Shown here: positions 51,774-61,101 of the stretch, in pieces
Position numbering within the stretch: the first letter of the stretch is position 1
Layout of the letters: each line of letters begins with the position of its first letter
Source: JABDCI01 sp964475835
GTDB lineage: Bacteria > Verrucomicrobiota > Verrucomicrobiia > JABWAM01
Length of the DNA: 64,000 nt
Direction of reading: 5' to 3'
Assembly: GCA_964475835.1 (NCBI GenBank)
Contig: CAYYYL010000004.1
Location: 62,001 to 126,000, forward strand
The notes under the pieces: generated by a model
The model's database searches: none
Seen by the model: the letters and a program-made list of their open reading frames with translations, nothing else
What the model was told of the DNA's origin: nothing
Made by a program: the position numbers and the translations under genes

Positions 51774-52258
51774 ACACCCGCCTTTTCCAAATTTCCAAAA
51801 ACACCATCCTCATCGTGGGGGGACTTTGCCTCCTTGCGTGGGCGGAATCCGCACGCGCGGAAACGATGCCCCCAGGATTCACCAATATCGTGGTTCGCTC
51901 GCAATTCAAGGAATTGGGACGCGATCCCTTCTGTCCTGTCGGTTACATCAAACCCGCTCCCGTCAACAGCTCCGGCAATCCAAAAACTCCTGATATCCGG
52001 CCTGCCGTCAGCTTCAAACTGAAGGTCACTGGAATCCTCGCACTCGGGGATCAGATTTCCGCCACGCTCGACAATGGCCAGACCATCGAACCCGGAGGGG
52101 AGTACCCTTATAAAGCCGACGATGGGAAAAGCGTGGTGACGTACAAAGTCTCCCGCATCACGGAGGATAGTGTGGTCGTGAACTTTGATGGAAAAGATTT
52201 CGAATTTAAACTGTCCAACCAGGACATGGATATGTTCAAAGAAAAGGAAGACCGATGA
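51770..52258 (+). CDS. PilP-like periplasmic pilus protein
   Basis: 162 residues with a signal peptide (ILIVGGLCLLAWAESARA) but no lipobox, unlike classical PilP lipoproteins. The C-terminal half (KLKVTGILALGDQISATLDNGQTIEPGGEYPY) resembles the beta-sandwich of PilP/GspC HR domains, which bridge PilN-PilO to the secretin. It overlaps pilO and pilQ by four bases each. Assignment is by position and this short similarity. Confidence 0.7.
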   Translation: MNTRLFQISKNTILIVGGLCLLAWAESARAETMPPGFTNIVVRSQFKELGRDPFCPVGYIKPAPVNSSGNPKTPDIRPAVSFKLKVTGILALGDQISATLDNGQTIEPGGEYPYKADDGKSVVTYKVSRITEDSVVVNFDGKDFEFKLSNQDMDMFKEKEDR

Positions 52259-54255
52259 AAACAACCTATCTCCACTCCTACGCCTTCCGAGGTGCCCATT
52301 CCCGTAAGAACAACCGGGTCTGGCTCACAACGGCTTGCCTTGCCTTGAGCGCCGCTCTTTCTCTCCACGGGCAAACCTCCAATACCGTGGAAAATGTCCC
52401 TGTCCCCAGCGCCCCCACCTCCCCTTCCCCCACGATTTCAGCGGTCCCGGCTCCTGCGACGACCAATACCGTTACCGACACGCCTGCCCCCGGGATTGTT
52501 TCCACAAACACCCCCACTTCGGCAGCCACCACCCTGGCGACGACCACCAACACCGTGTCGTCCACGAGTACCAACCTCGTGTCCACCACCGGCACGAGCA
52601 CGAACGCGGCACCCGAAGCCACCGTCACCACTTCCACCCGCAAGGCCCCCATCAGTCTTGAAAACGCCGATCTCCGCCAGGTGCTGAATACCATGGCAAA
52701 GCAGGCCAATATGAGCATCATCATCCCGGATGATGTGAAGGGCACGGTCACCGCACGCTTCAACAAGGACAAGACGAACCTCCAGATCATGAGCACCCTC
52801 CTCGAAGACAAGGGCTACACCCTCGTCGAACTCGACGGAGTCTATCGCATCAAGAGCCGCGATTCCATCAACGCCGAACCCACGAAAACCGAGGTTTATC
52901 AATTCACGAACGCTTCCGCCAAGGAGACCAAGCCCACCGTGGACAAGCTGCTCACCAAGGTCGGGAATGCCCAGTTGGATGAACGTAGCAATACGATTGT
53001 CATCACTGACGTTCCCTCCAACCTTGCCAAGGTGATTCCCATCATCAAGACCCTCGACACCCCCACCCCGCAGGTCGTCATCGAGGCCAAACTTCTGGAA
53101 ACCACCCAGACCCCGACCCTGAAGACCGGCATCAACTGGGAGTCCCTTGCCAGCTACCGCGTGGCGGTCCAGGGCGTGGAATCCCTCACGGTATCCCAGA
53201 GCACCATCGGAACCACTTCAGCTGTTCAAACGACTTCAACCACCACCTTTGGTGGATTCAGACCCCCCATCACCTCCATCGATGACGGCATCGGCACCAA
53301 ACTTTTGAAGGGCCTTCAGCAGGGCATCAATGGCGGGCTTTTCCCGGTGTTCGGGCAGTTGACCGCCCCGGAGTTTGCCTGGACCCTTAGCTTCCTTCTT
53401 TCAGATACCGATACGGAGCTCCTCGCGAGTCCGAAAGTGATTACCGCGGATAACAAGGAAGCCAAGATTCGTATCGCGACTCAGGAGCCCATCCCGAATT
53501 TCACCTTCAACCAGCAGACCGCCTCGTTCGTAATTTCCGGATTTGAGTTCAAGGACGTCGGAAACATTCTGACGGTCACACCCCATGTGAACCGTGACAA
53601 TTTCGTCACCCTGGACGTCACCCCGGAAATCAGCACGGCAGCCCAGAACGGTCGCAGCTTTGCCCTTCCCGGCGGCTCAGTCACCATTCCCCTTATCTCC
53701 ATCCGGACGCTGACCTCCCGCATCATGGTCAAGAGCGGAAACACGCTCGCCCTTGGAGGCCTTTTCTCCTCGGACAGCTCCCGTGCCTACACCAAGGTTC
53801 CCTTCTTTGGAGACATCCCCGTCCTGGGAGAACTCTTCCGCAGCCGGTCCTTCTCCAAGGCCAAACGCAATCTTCTGATCTTCATCACCCCCACGGTCAT
53901 CGGCAACAACGGCCAGACGGGGTTGGAAGACCAATACAATCGCCTGCGTGAAACGGATGAAGACGGACGCTTCGCCTACAAGAAGAGTATTGTGGGAAAT
54001 GCCAAGCCCATGGATCAATTTAAGACCATCGAGGAAATCGATGCCAAGGAAACGACCATCTGGCCCAACAAAGTGAAGAAATCGAAAACGGATGAAGAGG
54101 TGGAGGGAGCCCAGGAAGTCGTTCCCGCAGCGGAGGAGAAGCATCAGGAGGAGAAAGCTCCCCAAGAGCCTCCCTCGGAACCTACTCCCCCTGAAGTTAA
54201 AATCGACCCGGATGCCCTGACCCCCGTGGTGGCTCCCTCGCTCCGGGACGAATAA
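52255..54255 (+). CDS. pilQ: Type IV pilus secretin PilQ
   Basis: 666 residues. A signal peptide is cut near residue 40 (LSAALSLHG). An unusually long Thr/Ser/Pro/Ala linker (about 42-125) precedes the N0/secretin-N domains (PISLENADLRQVLNTMAKQANMSIIIPDDVKGTVT). The secretin core ends with VPFFGDIPVLGELFRSRSFSKAKRNLLIFITPTVI. The C-terminus is a charged Glu/Lys/Pro tail. It forms the outer-membrane pore for the pilus. The Thr/Ser-rich linker would be a natural O-glycosylation target. Corresponds to Amuc_1098. Confidence 0.93.
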   Translation: MKTTYLHSYAFRGAHSRKNNRVWLTTACLALSAALSLHGQTSNTVENVPVPSAPTSPSPTISAVPAPATTNTVTDTPAPGIVSTNTPTSAATTLATTTNTVSSTSTNLVSTTGTSTNAAPEATVTTSTRKAPISLENADLRQVLNTMAKQANMSIIIPDDVKGTVTARFNKDKTNLQIMSTLLEDKGYTLVELDGVYRIKSRDSINAEPTKTEVYQFTNASAKETKPTVDKLLTKVGNAQLDERSNTIVITDVPSNLAKVIPIIKTLDTPTPQVVIEAKLLETTQTPTLKTGINWESLASYRVAVQGVESLTVSQSTIGTTSAVQTTSTTTFGGFRPPITSIDDGIGTKLLKGLQQGINGGLFPVFGQLTAPEFAWTLSFLLSDTDTELLASPKVITADNKEAKIRIATQEPIPNFTFNQQTASFVISGFEFKDVGNILTVTPHVNRDNFVTLDVTPEISTAAQNGRSFALPGGSVTIPLISIRTLTSRIMVKSGNTLALGGLFSSDSSRAYTKVPFFGDIPVLGELFRSRSFSKAKRNLLIFITPTVIGNNGQTGLEDQYNRLRETDEDGRFAYKKSIVGNAKPMDQFKTIEEIDAKETTIWPNKVKKSKTDEEVEGAQEVVPAAEEKHQEEKAPQEPPSEPTPPEVKIDPDALTPVVAPSLRDE

Positions 54256-54289
54256 AATCGCCGTTTTTCCGCGAACACCCTCGGTGTCA

Positions 54290-54311
54290 CCCCCGTCCGT
54301 GCGGACGGGGT
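54290..54311 (+). terminator. Hairpin after pilQ
   Basis: A perfect 8-bp stem CCCCGTCC / GGACGGGG with loop GTGC (54291-54310). No T-run follows, so it is a weak terminator or mRNA-stabilising hairpin and may let transcription continue into the next TMTC-like gene. Confidence 0.6.
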
Positions 54312-54363
54312 TCGGAAATTTCTTGAATCCGGGGTCGAAGACTGGCTTGTAGGATGCCAATCC

Positions 54364-56328
54364 ATGACTCGACGTGCGTCCTACGGCCTGCTGATCGCCT
54401 TAACTCTCGCCACCTTTCTACCGGTTCGTCTGTTCGATTTCGTCACCTTTGACGATCCTGCCTACATTTATAAAAACCCTTACGTCGAAAAAGGGCTGAC
54501 GTGGAAGGGTATCCAGTGGGCATTGACTGCGGACCTGACATTCGACTCTCCCAGTTCCGACCATTGGCAGCCTGTCACATGGATCTGGCGCATGCTCGAG
54601 GTTGAGCTCTTCGGGCTCCGTCCTTCCTTTCATCACTTGGTGAATCTGGCCCTGCACCTGGCCAACGTCCTTCTTCTGTTTGAGGTCCTCAGACGGATGA
54701 CGCGGGACCACTGGCGAAGCACCCTCGTGGCGGCGATTTTCGCCGTCCATCCCCTCCACGTGGAAGCCGTAGCGTGGGTCACGGCTTTGAAGGATGTTCT
54801 GAGCGGCTTTTTCTGGATGCTCACCCTCTGGGCCTACCTTCGTTATACCGCCCAGCGAACTCCCCTGCGGTATGTTCTCGTGCTGTTTCTCACGGTTCTG
54901 ACAATGATGTCGAAACCCATTGCGATGACACTGCCATTCATTCTCATCCTCATGGATGTCTGGCCCCTTCGACGCATCCCCGTCTTCAGCATGCCTTCCA
55001 AGGCGTGGTGGATGGAAAAAATCCCGCTCCTCGCCCTTTCCGCCACCTCCGCCACCATTGCCTTCCTGGCACAGAGAGAGCATTTTCAATCCGCTCTCAG
55101 CCCGGGAGCCATGGTTTTGTCCCTGGGTTACTACGTTTGCAAGAGCATCGTACCTACCGGTCTGTGTGTCTGGCATCCGGCATGGGAACACCCACCCCTC
55201 GTTCCCACGGTGGCCTCCGCGCTCCTGCTGGCCTTGATCACCACGGTGGCCATTCATCAGCGAAAGACGCTCCCCCATCTTCTTACCGGCTGGATTTGGT
55301 TTATCATCACCCTGCTCCCCGTTCTTTCCCTCAAAGAGGTGGCGTGGGCGGAACGCTTCACATATCTGCCGTTGATCGGCCTTGGAATCATGGCGGCATG
55401 GTCCCTTCCCACTTGGAAGGATCTCCGCGGACGGAATCGAAATGTTCTGGCTCTCGGCACCGCAGGGGTCATGGGCCTGTTCGTGTTTCTCTCGCGGCAG
55501 CAACTCACCTTCTGGAGCGACAGCGTCTCGCTCTATGAACACGCTCTCGCCGTTACCCCGAATAATTACTGGATCCACAATAGTCTGGGAGTGGTCTGGG
55601 CCCAGAGCAAGGACTACACACGCGCCGAAAACCACTTTCGTGAAGCCATCCATGTACGCCCTGGCCACGCCCAATCCTACTGGAACTTTGGGAACATGCT
55701 GATGGACACCCATCGTTTTGATGAGGCGATCATCCAGTACCGGAAAGCCTTCGAACTGACCCCTGGTGACTCCGAAATCGCTGCAAGCCTGGGCTCCGCC
55801 TATTCGGCAAAGGGGCAGATGACAAAAGCAATCGAAACCTACCGTGCCGCCCTCGCCCTCAATCCGAAATCCATCAAGGCATCCTGTGAACTCGGGGTTC
55901 TCTATGTCCAGCTTGGCAAAATCGAGGAAGGCATGGATCTCTACCGGCATGCGTTGCAGGTCGAACCGGAAAATGCCGCGCTCTGCAATAACATGGGCAA
56001 CGCCCTGCTTCAAAAGGGCAACTTCGACGAAGCGGCCCAATACTACCGCCAGGCCAGGATCTCAGCCCCGGAACTTGCCAGTGTGCGAAACAATCTGGGA
56101 ACCGCCCTGATGCTCGGTGGAAAATTTGAGGATGCCATCGAGGTCTTTCAAGAGACTCTTCGCCGAAATCCAACCGATGGGCGGGCTCGATACAACCTGG
56201 CCACCTGTTACCTTCGAACCAATCAGCCAGGAGAGGCGCGGGCCGAGCTTGAAAGAACGGCGGCCATGACTGCCAGTCCATTCGCCCGACAGGCTGCTGA
56301 GGATCTCCACCACTGGGACAAAAAATGA
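54364..56328 (+). CDS. TMTC-like GT-C membrane protein with TPR tail (copy 4 of 4)
   Basis: 654 residues. Membrane part with first-loop acidic pair in FVTFDDPAY, then HPLHVEAVAWVTALKD, and WAERFTYLPLI in place of the DRYTYL of the other three copies. C-terminal TPRs are regular (YWNFGNMLMDTHRFDEAIIQYRKAFELTPGD). It starts 108 bp after pilQ and overlaps the next gene by four bases. It is more distant from copies 2 and 3 than they are from each other. Likely a glycosyltransferase for secreted or pilus proteins (inferred). Confidence 0.8.
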   Translation: MTRRASYGLLIALTLATFLPVRLFDFVTFDDPAYIYKNPYVEKGLTWKGIQWALTADLTFDSPSSDHWQPVTWIWRMLEVELFGLRPSFHHLVNLALHLANVLLLFEVLRRMTRDHWRSTLVAAIFAVHPLHVEAVAWVTALKDVLSGFFWMLTLWAYLRYTAQRTPLRYVLVLFLTVLTMMSKPIAMTLPFILILMDVWPLRRIPVFSMPSKAWWMEKIPLLALSATSATIAFLAQREHFQSALSPGAMVLSLGYYVCKSIVPTGLCVWHPAWEHPPLVPTVASALLLALITTVAIHQRKTLPHLLTGWIWFIITLLPVLSLKEVAWAERFTYLPLIGLGIMAAWSLPTWKDLRGRNRNVLALGTAGVMGLFVFLSRQQLTFWSDSVSLYEHALAVTPNNYWIHNSLGVVWAQSKDYTRAENHFREAIHVRPGHAQSYWNFGNMLMDTHRFDEAIIQYRKAFELTPGDSEIAASLGSAYSAKGQMTKAIETYRAALALNPKSIKASCELGVLYVQLGKIEEGMDLYRHALQVEPENAALCNNMGNALLQKGNFDEAAQYYRQARISAPELASVRNNLGTALMLGGKFEDAIEVFQETLRRNPTDGRARYNLATCYLRTNQPGEARAELERTAAMTASPFARQAAEDLHHWDKK

Positions 56329-57983
56329 ACGCCAACCGACTCCTGGGCCGCTGCGCCTTCCTGGGGATCCTTGTCAGCGCGATCGTGGGTTGGAGTGCGG
56401 AAAAGCGAAACACTTGGGGTGTCTATGAACCTTCCTTCAAGGATGCCTTCAGCCGCGCCAAAGCTTTCGAAGCGGTTACCGGCATGGAAACTTCGGTGGT
56501 TGCCTGGCACATGGACTTCACCGATCGCTTCCCACTGGAAGCCTGCGCCCAGGTCTGGGCATCGCACCGCATTCCCATGATCAAATGGGACTTGAAAAGC
56601 GCCAACTCCGCCCGGACGATCTCGATTCGTTCGATTGTCGAAGGGGATCTGGATCCCTACCTTCAATCGTGGGCAGATGAAGCCGCCCAGTTTGAACATC
56701 CCGTTTTCATCGAACTCCTTCGTCAATTCAACCGGGCGCAGGTGACCTGGAGCGCTGTCAGCCAACAACAGAACGCATCCCAAATCGCCGCTGCATTTCG
56801 AAAAATTGTGGAGGTCTTTCGGGATCGGGGGGCGGATAATGTGCGCTGGATCTGGTGCCCGCACATCTTTCCCAATCCTCCCACGGGGGCGAACAATCTT
56901 GAGGACGCATTTCCGGGGAAAAATTATGTGGATTTTACCGCCCTTGAAGGATTCGACCTGAACCGCACCACTCCCTCGGATCTTCCCCTGAGTTTTGAAC
57001 AAATGTTCGGTTTTCCCATCCGAAAATTGAAACAGCTTGCACCCAACAAACCCATCCTGCTGACCGATCTGCCTCTCGGACGAAGCGAATCCGAACGGGA
57101 ACGCCTTGGGCAGGGTCTCGTACGCTTTCTCCAATCCTCGGAAACCGAGATCAAGGGAGTGGTGTTCACTCCATCTGTCGACCGCTCGCTACAGGAGGGG
57201 GATGTCCGTTTTTTAAAAAAAATGTCACAGGAACCCGGAGAACCGGTCTCCCGGGGAGACCTCCTGAAACGTCCCTTCTGGTTTCTCCCCTGGCTTCATT
57301 TCGAAAAAGCAGATCCATCCCTCCTTCCCGTTTGGAAGACTCACCAGGTTCCCATCACCCCGGTTTCCTCCATTCCGGCCGCCCTCGCCCCCATGCCCAC
57401 ACTTCACATGGCCTTCCCGGGTGTCACCCAGATCGGCCAGGAACCTCCACGTGGCACCACTTTCTCCGGACTCCTTCGTTTCGGATGGAATGCGACGGGG
57501 CTTCTCTTCTGGTGCGAAGTCAATGACCCCACCGTGGGGGAAAGCAATATTGAGCCCTCCAAGATCTGGGATGGAGATCATCTCGAACTCGCCATCGGAG
57601 CCACACCCGCTCCCGAAAATATTGACCTGAACTACTGTGTGCGATTGCAAATCTCGCCAGGCAACGCCTCCCATATGCAACCGTCCATTGCCTGGATTCA
57701 AACCAGCACGGGCGCTCTTCGCTCCAAAGTGGAGGGCCTGGACGTTCGATCCCAGTTCGGCGTGAATGGGAAAAGCTATCGCCTGTACGGCATCATCCCC
57801 TGGAAAGCCCTCGGCTACGTCCCCCAGGAATCACGAACCATTAGATTGAACGCCACCCTTACCGACAACAGCGGCAGTCACCGCGTCCGTCAGTTGATCT
57901 GGTCCGGCGGTGCCCACGCCTACCACGATCCAGGGGAATGGGGCTATCTGGAGTTTCTGGACGAAACCAGTCATTCGAAATAG
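56325..57983 (+). CDS. GH26-like pseudo-hydrolase with CBM9-like domain
   Basis: 552 residues, exported (signal ending near WSA, residue 25). Residues 30-300 follow the GH26 beta-mannanase fold: NVRWIWCPHIFPNP..., then FPGKNYVDFTALEGFD and KPILLTDLPLG. The acid/base Glu of RPxHEMNG aligns with Gln134 (LLRQFN) and the nucleophile Glu of KPIxIxEFG aligns with Asp248, so catalysis is probably lost. The C-terminal part (about 370-550) resembles a family 9 carbohydrate-binding module (IWDGDHLELAIG). It overlaps the TMTC-like gene by ATGA. A mannan- or glycan-binding role is inferred. Confidence 0.7.
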   Translation: MNANRLLGRCAFLGILVSAIVGWSAEKRNTWGVYEPSFKDAFSRAKAFEAVTGMETSVVAWHMDFTDRFPLEACAQVWASHRIPMIKWDLKSANSARTISIRSIVEGDLDPYLQSWADEAAQFEHPVFIELLRQFNRAQVTWSAVSQQQNASQIAAAFRKIVEVFRDRGADNVRWIWCPHIFPNPPTGANNLEDAFPGKNYVDFTALEGFDLNRTTPSDLPLSFEQMFGFPIRKLKQLAPNKPILLTDLPLGRSESERERLGQGLVRFLQSSETEIKGVVFTPSVDRSLQEGDVRFLKKMSQEPGEPVSRGDLLKRPFWFLPWLHFEKADPSLLPVWKTHQVPITPVSSIPAALAPMPTLHMAFPGVTQIGQEPPRGTTFSGLLRFGWNATGLLFWCEVNDPTVGESNIEPSKIWDGDHLELAIGATPAPENIDLNYCVRLQISPGNASHMQPSIAWIQTSTGALRSKVEGLDVRSQFGVNGKSYRLYGIIPWKALGYVPQESRTIRLNATLTDNSGSHRVRQLIWSGGAHAYHDPGEWGYLEFLDETSHSK

Positions 57984-58065
57984 CTGGTATTGGAATTCCC
58001 TTTCATTTTCCAAAATCAGAGTAAGAATTACGGGATAGAACCGCTATTTTAGCAACTTCCCCTCC

Positions 58066-58998
58066 ATGCCCACAGGTTACAAAGACTATTACAAGCTTCT
58101 GGAGATCCCACGAGGAGCCTCCGACGATGAGATTCGAAAAGCCTACCGCAAGCTTGCACGGAAGCACCACCCCGATCTCAATCCCGGCGACAAAAAGGCG
58201 GAGGAACGATTCAAAGAGATCAATGAGGCCCACGAGGTGCTTTCCAATCCTGAAAAACGGCAGAAATACGACACCCTTGGAGCCAACTGGCAGCATGGGC
58301 AGGAGTTTCGTCCACCCCCGGGATACGAGGGACGCTTCGGCGGGATGAACGATGCTGATTTCCGCTTTGGGGGTACCGGCTTCAGTGATTTCTTTGAAAG
58401 CCTCTTTGGTGCCGGACGCGGTTTCAACCGCCCCCCTGGAGGCGGGTTCTCCAGCCGTGGGGAGGATATCGAAGGCGATATTATGATCACTCTGGAAGAG
58501 GCGTTTCATGGTTCCACCCGTGCCATCACGGTCCAACGGGGAAATAAAACGGAAACGTACAAGGTCAAAATACCCGCCGGGGTGGAGGCGGGATCGCGCA
58601 TCCGCCTGGGTGGCGCAGGGGAAGCCGGCGTGGGTCGCGGTCCCACCGGAGATCTCTATCTCCGAGTGCGCCTTGCCCCACATCCCTTTCTGCGCCTTGA
58701 AGGCGAGAACCTCGTTTACGACCTTGATGTCACCCCGTGGGAGGCCGTCCTGGGCACCACCCTGACGGTGGCGACACTCGAACAAAAGCTCAAACTCAAG
58801 ATTCCCGCCGGTGTTCATAATGGACAACGACTGCGATTGCGGGGACAGGGTTTCAAACCCATTGGCAGGTCCCCAGGCGATCTGCTGGTGCAAATCCATA
58901 TTGAAGTTCCCCAGTCCATCACTCCCAAAGAGCAGGATCTGTGGGAACAACTCGCCCGCGTGTCCACGTTCAATCCCAGGGAAGATGGTGGCCTGTAG
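58066..58998 (+). CDS. cbpA: DnaJ-like co-chaperone (CbpA type)
   Basis: 310 residues. J domain at residues 1-72 with HPD at 35-37 (KHHPDLNPGD), a Gly/Phe-rich linker, then two C-terminal substrate-binding beta domains (VKIPAGVEAGSRIRLGG and LKIPAGVHNGQRLRLRGQG). No CXXCXGXG zinc finger, hence CbpA rather than DnaJ. Stimulates DnaK ATPase. No dnaK gene is in the window. Confidence 0.92.
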   Translation: MPTGYKDYYKLLEIPRGASDDEIRKAYRKLARKHHPDLNPGDKKAEERFKEINEAHEVLSNPEKRQKYDTLGANWQHGQEFRPPPGYEGRFGGMNDADFRFGGTGFSDFFESLFGAGRGFNRPPGGGFSSRGEDIEGDIMITLEEAFHGSTRAITVQRGNKTETYKVKIPAGVEAGSRIRLGGAGEAGVGRGPTGDLYLRVRLAPHPFLRLEGENLVYDLDVTPWEAVLGTTLTVATLEQKLKLKIPAGVHNGQRLRLRGQGFKPIGRSPGDLLVQIHIEVPQSITPKEQDLWEQLARVSTFNPREDGGL

Positions 58999-59055
58999 GT
59001 TTTTGACAGCTTCTCCATTGAACCGCCCCCCTCATCCGGCTATTCTCCCCTCCGC

Positions 59056-61086
59056 ATGTCTGACCCGGATTCGCTGATTGGGCAACGCGTGGCCCAGTAC
59101 GAAATTGTTCGCCATCTCGGACGCGGAGGCATGGGTGTGGTCTATCTCGCCCGCCATCTGACTCTTGAACGCGAGGTCGCCCTCAAATTTCTTTCGCCGC
59201 ACATGGCGACGGACAAGGATTACATCGACCGCTTTCTGCGCGAAGCCCGCGCCGCAGCCCGGCTGAACCACCCGAACATCATCGCCGTGTACGATGCAGG
59301 CAACGAGGATGGCGTCTATTTCTTCGTCATGGAATATGTCGAGGGACGGGACGCATCCCAACTTCTGAAGGAACGCAAGGTATTCACTGAAAGTGAAGCC
59401 CTCCAGCTCATCCGCACCGCGGCATTGGCCCTCGCCCACGCTCATAAGGCCGGGATTGTTCACCGCGACATCAAACCTGAAAATCTTTTCCTCACCAAAC
59501 AGGGCGAAGTCAAGGTGGGTGATCTTGGACTCGCCAAACAGACCCATGAAGACAACTCCGCCCTGACCGCTTCGGGAGTGGTGATGGGCACCCCCTACTA
59601 CATCTCCCCGGAACAAATCCGCAATGCCCGGGATGTGGACAACCGCACGGACATCTACTCGCTCGGGGCCACCCTCTTTCACCTTCTTACAGGGACCGTT
59701 CCCTACCGCGGGTCCTCCTCCGCCGAAGTCATGTCCAAACATCTCACCGAGCCCTTCCCCTGGCCCCAGACCCTCCGCCCCGATCTCACCGAGGGAATCT
59801 GTCGGGTGGTTTACAAAATGATGGCCAAGGATGCAAATGAACGATTTCAATCCATGGAGGAGGTGAGCGACGCCCTCGGCCTCTTGCAAACAGGTCAGGT
59901 CGATCAGGTCAACGCCTCCATTGACATCTCGGCCTCCGGCATTGTGGATCCTTCCCTCGCGATGACCCAGATGGAAGCCAAGCCATCCGCCATTGGAATG
60001 ACAGGTGGCCCCCACCAGGCCGCACCTTCCGTAGTCGAGGGACAAACCCCTCAGGGACAGACGGTTTCGAATCAACCCCTCCCTTCCCTCTATACAATCC
60101 CGCCCACCGTCATGGTCAACCGGATCGCCGGTGCCATCGGTCTCGCGATCGTCGTCACAGCCCTGATCACCGGGCTCTTCTGGTTTTTCCTGTTCCGTTC
60201 CTCGAAAAAGGAGGAGGCCGGAAAACCCAAGCCCAATCTGGAGGAACTCGCCCAGCGGGCAGGTCTTATTGAAGCCCCCAAACAGAATGAGGTGGACAAG
60301 AAAATCGAGACATCCGTTTCAACCCAAATTGCCACCGAAACTCCCCAGGCCCCGACACCCCCACCCCCGGTTCCCGAAACTCCTGTCGCAGCTCCAACTT
60401 CCCAGAATCCAGCCCCGGGGGAAGCGCCTCCGGAAACACCCATCTCCACTCCAGAAATGGTTCCACCCAACGAGCCAAAACCGGCAGAGCAACCCCGGCA
60501 GGAGGCGATGGTGCATGTTCCCACACCGGCTCCTGCGCTCCCCACCGGCCCCCGCACTCTTCTCACCAGCGACTTCGATGCGGAAGCGTCAGGAACCCTT
60601 CCGAAGCAGTGGCGCTCCTACATCCAGGAAACGGTGGCCCGGGGGGAGAAATCAAAGCAACCCTATTGGACCGGCACCACGCAATATGTGACCCCGGATG
60701 GCACGGAGGCGACATGGGAGGTTTTCAAGACTCTTGAAGCGTACGATGGCACGCAGGTGTTGCGCGTCACCGCACACCCCGCACCGGGACAGCGATTGAA
60801 ATATCGAAACGGAATCAACGGCAGCGTCCATGTCGCCACAGGAAGAAAATATACCCTGATCTTCCAAGCCCGCGCCGGCAGGGAACCCTCCAAGGCAAGC
60901 CTTCGTGTCGGGGCCCCGGGCGTTGCAGTCCGGGACATGGGAATCGACCTCATCGATGAATGGAAGGAAGTAAAAACCCAATTCGAACCGGTGCGGGACG
61001 GCGATATCAGCATCTCCATCATCCTCACCAGCCCGGGTGAACTCTGGCTCGACGCAATTCAGTTTCTGGAAACGACCTCATCGTAG
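59056..61086 (+). CDS. Ser/Thr protein kinase with extracytoplasmic carbohydrate-binding-like domain
   Basis: 676 residues. Hanks-type kinase at 14-290: glycine loop LGRGGMGVVY (21-30), Lys44 in VALKF, HRDIKPEN with Asp138, DLG (not DFG) with Asp156, MGTPYYISPEQ. One membrane span lies near 355-380 (IAGAIGLAIVVTALITGLFWFFLF), followed by a long Pro/Thr-rich linker and a C-terminal beta-sandwich (about 500-676) resembling CBM4/9-type modules. It may sense sugars or envelope state outside and phosphorylate targets inside; the signal is unknown. Confidence 0.88.
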   Translation: MSDPDSLIGQRVAQYEIVRHLGRGGMGVVYLARHLTLEREVALKFLSPHMATDKDYIDRFLREARAAARLNHPNIIAVYDAGNEDGVYFFVMEYVEGRDASQLLKERKVFTESEALQLIRTAALALAHAHKAGIVHRDIKPENLFLTKQGEVKVGDLGLAKQTHEDNSALTASGVVMGTPYYISPEQIRNARDVDNRTDIYSLGATLFHLLTGTVPYRGSSSAEVMSKHLTEPFPWPQTLRPDLTEGICRVVYKMMAKDANERFQSMEEVSDALGLLQTGQVDQVNASIDISASGIVDPSLAMTQMEAKPSAIGMTGGPHQAAPSVVEGQTPQGQTVSNQPLPSLYTIPPTVMVNRIAGAIGLAIVVTALITGLFWFFLFRSSKKEEAGKPKPNLEELAQRAGLIEAPKQNEVDKKIETSVSTQIATETPQAPTPPPPVPETPVAAPTSQNPAPGEAPPETPISTPEMVPPNEPKPAEQPRQEAMVHVPTPAPALPTGPRTLLTSDFDAEASGTLPKQWRSYIQETVARGEKSKQPYWTGTTQYVTPDGTEATWEVFKTLEAYDGTQVLRVTAHPAPGQRLKYRNGINGSVHVATGRKYTLIFQARAGREPSKASLRVGAPGVAVRDMGIDLIDEWKEVKTQFEPVRDGDISISIILTSPGELWLDAIQFLETTSS

Positions 61087-61101
61087 CTTCGCTCCGCATT
61101 C

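Noticed and set aside
54344..54357. GG-N10-GC match (CTGGCTTGTAGGATGCCA) just before the fourth TMTC-like gene
   Set aside because: The predicted transcription start would fall inside the start codon region (54369), and the -24 box is poor. It shows that chance matches occur, so the pil sites were judged on box quality and position.
54418..56040. 540-codon open frame on the minus strand
   Set aside because: It is antisense to the fourth TMTC-like gene, whose motifs and TPRs are unmistakable; the antisense product is low-complexity and motif-free.
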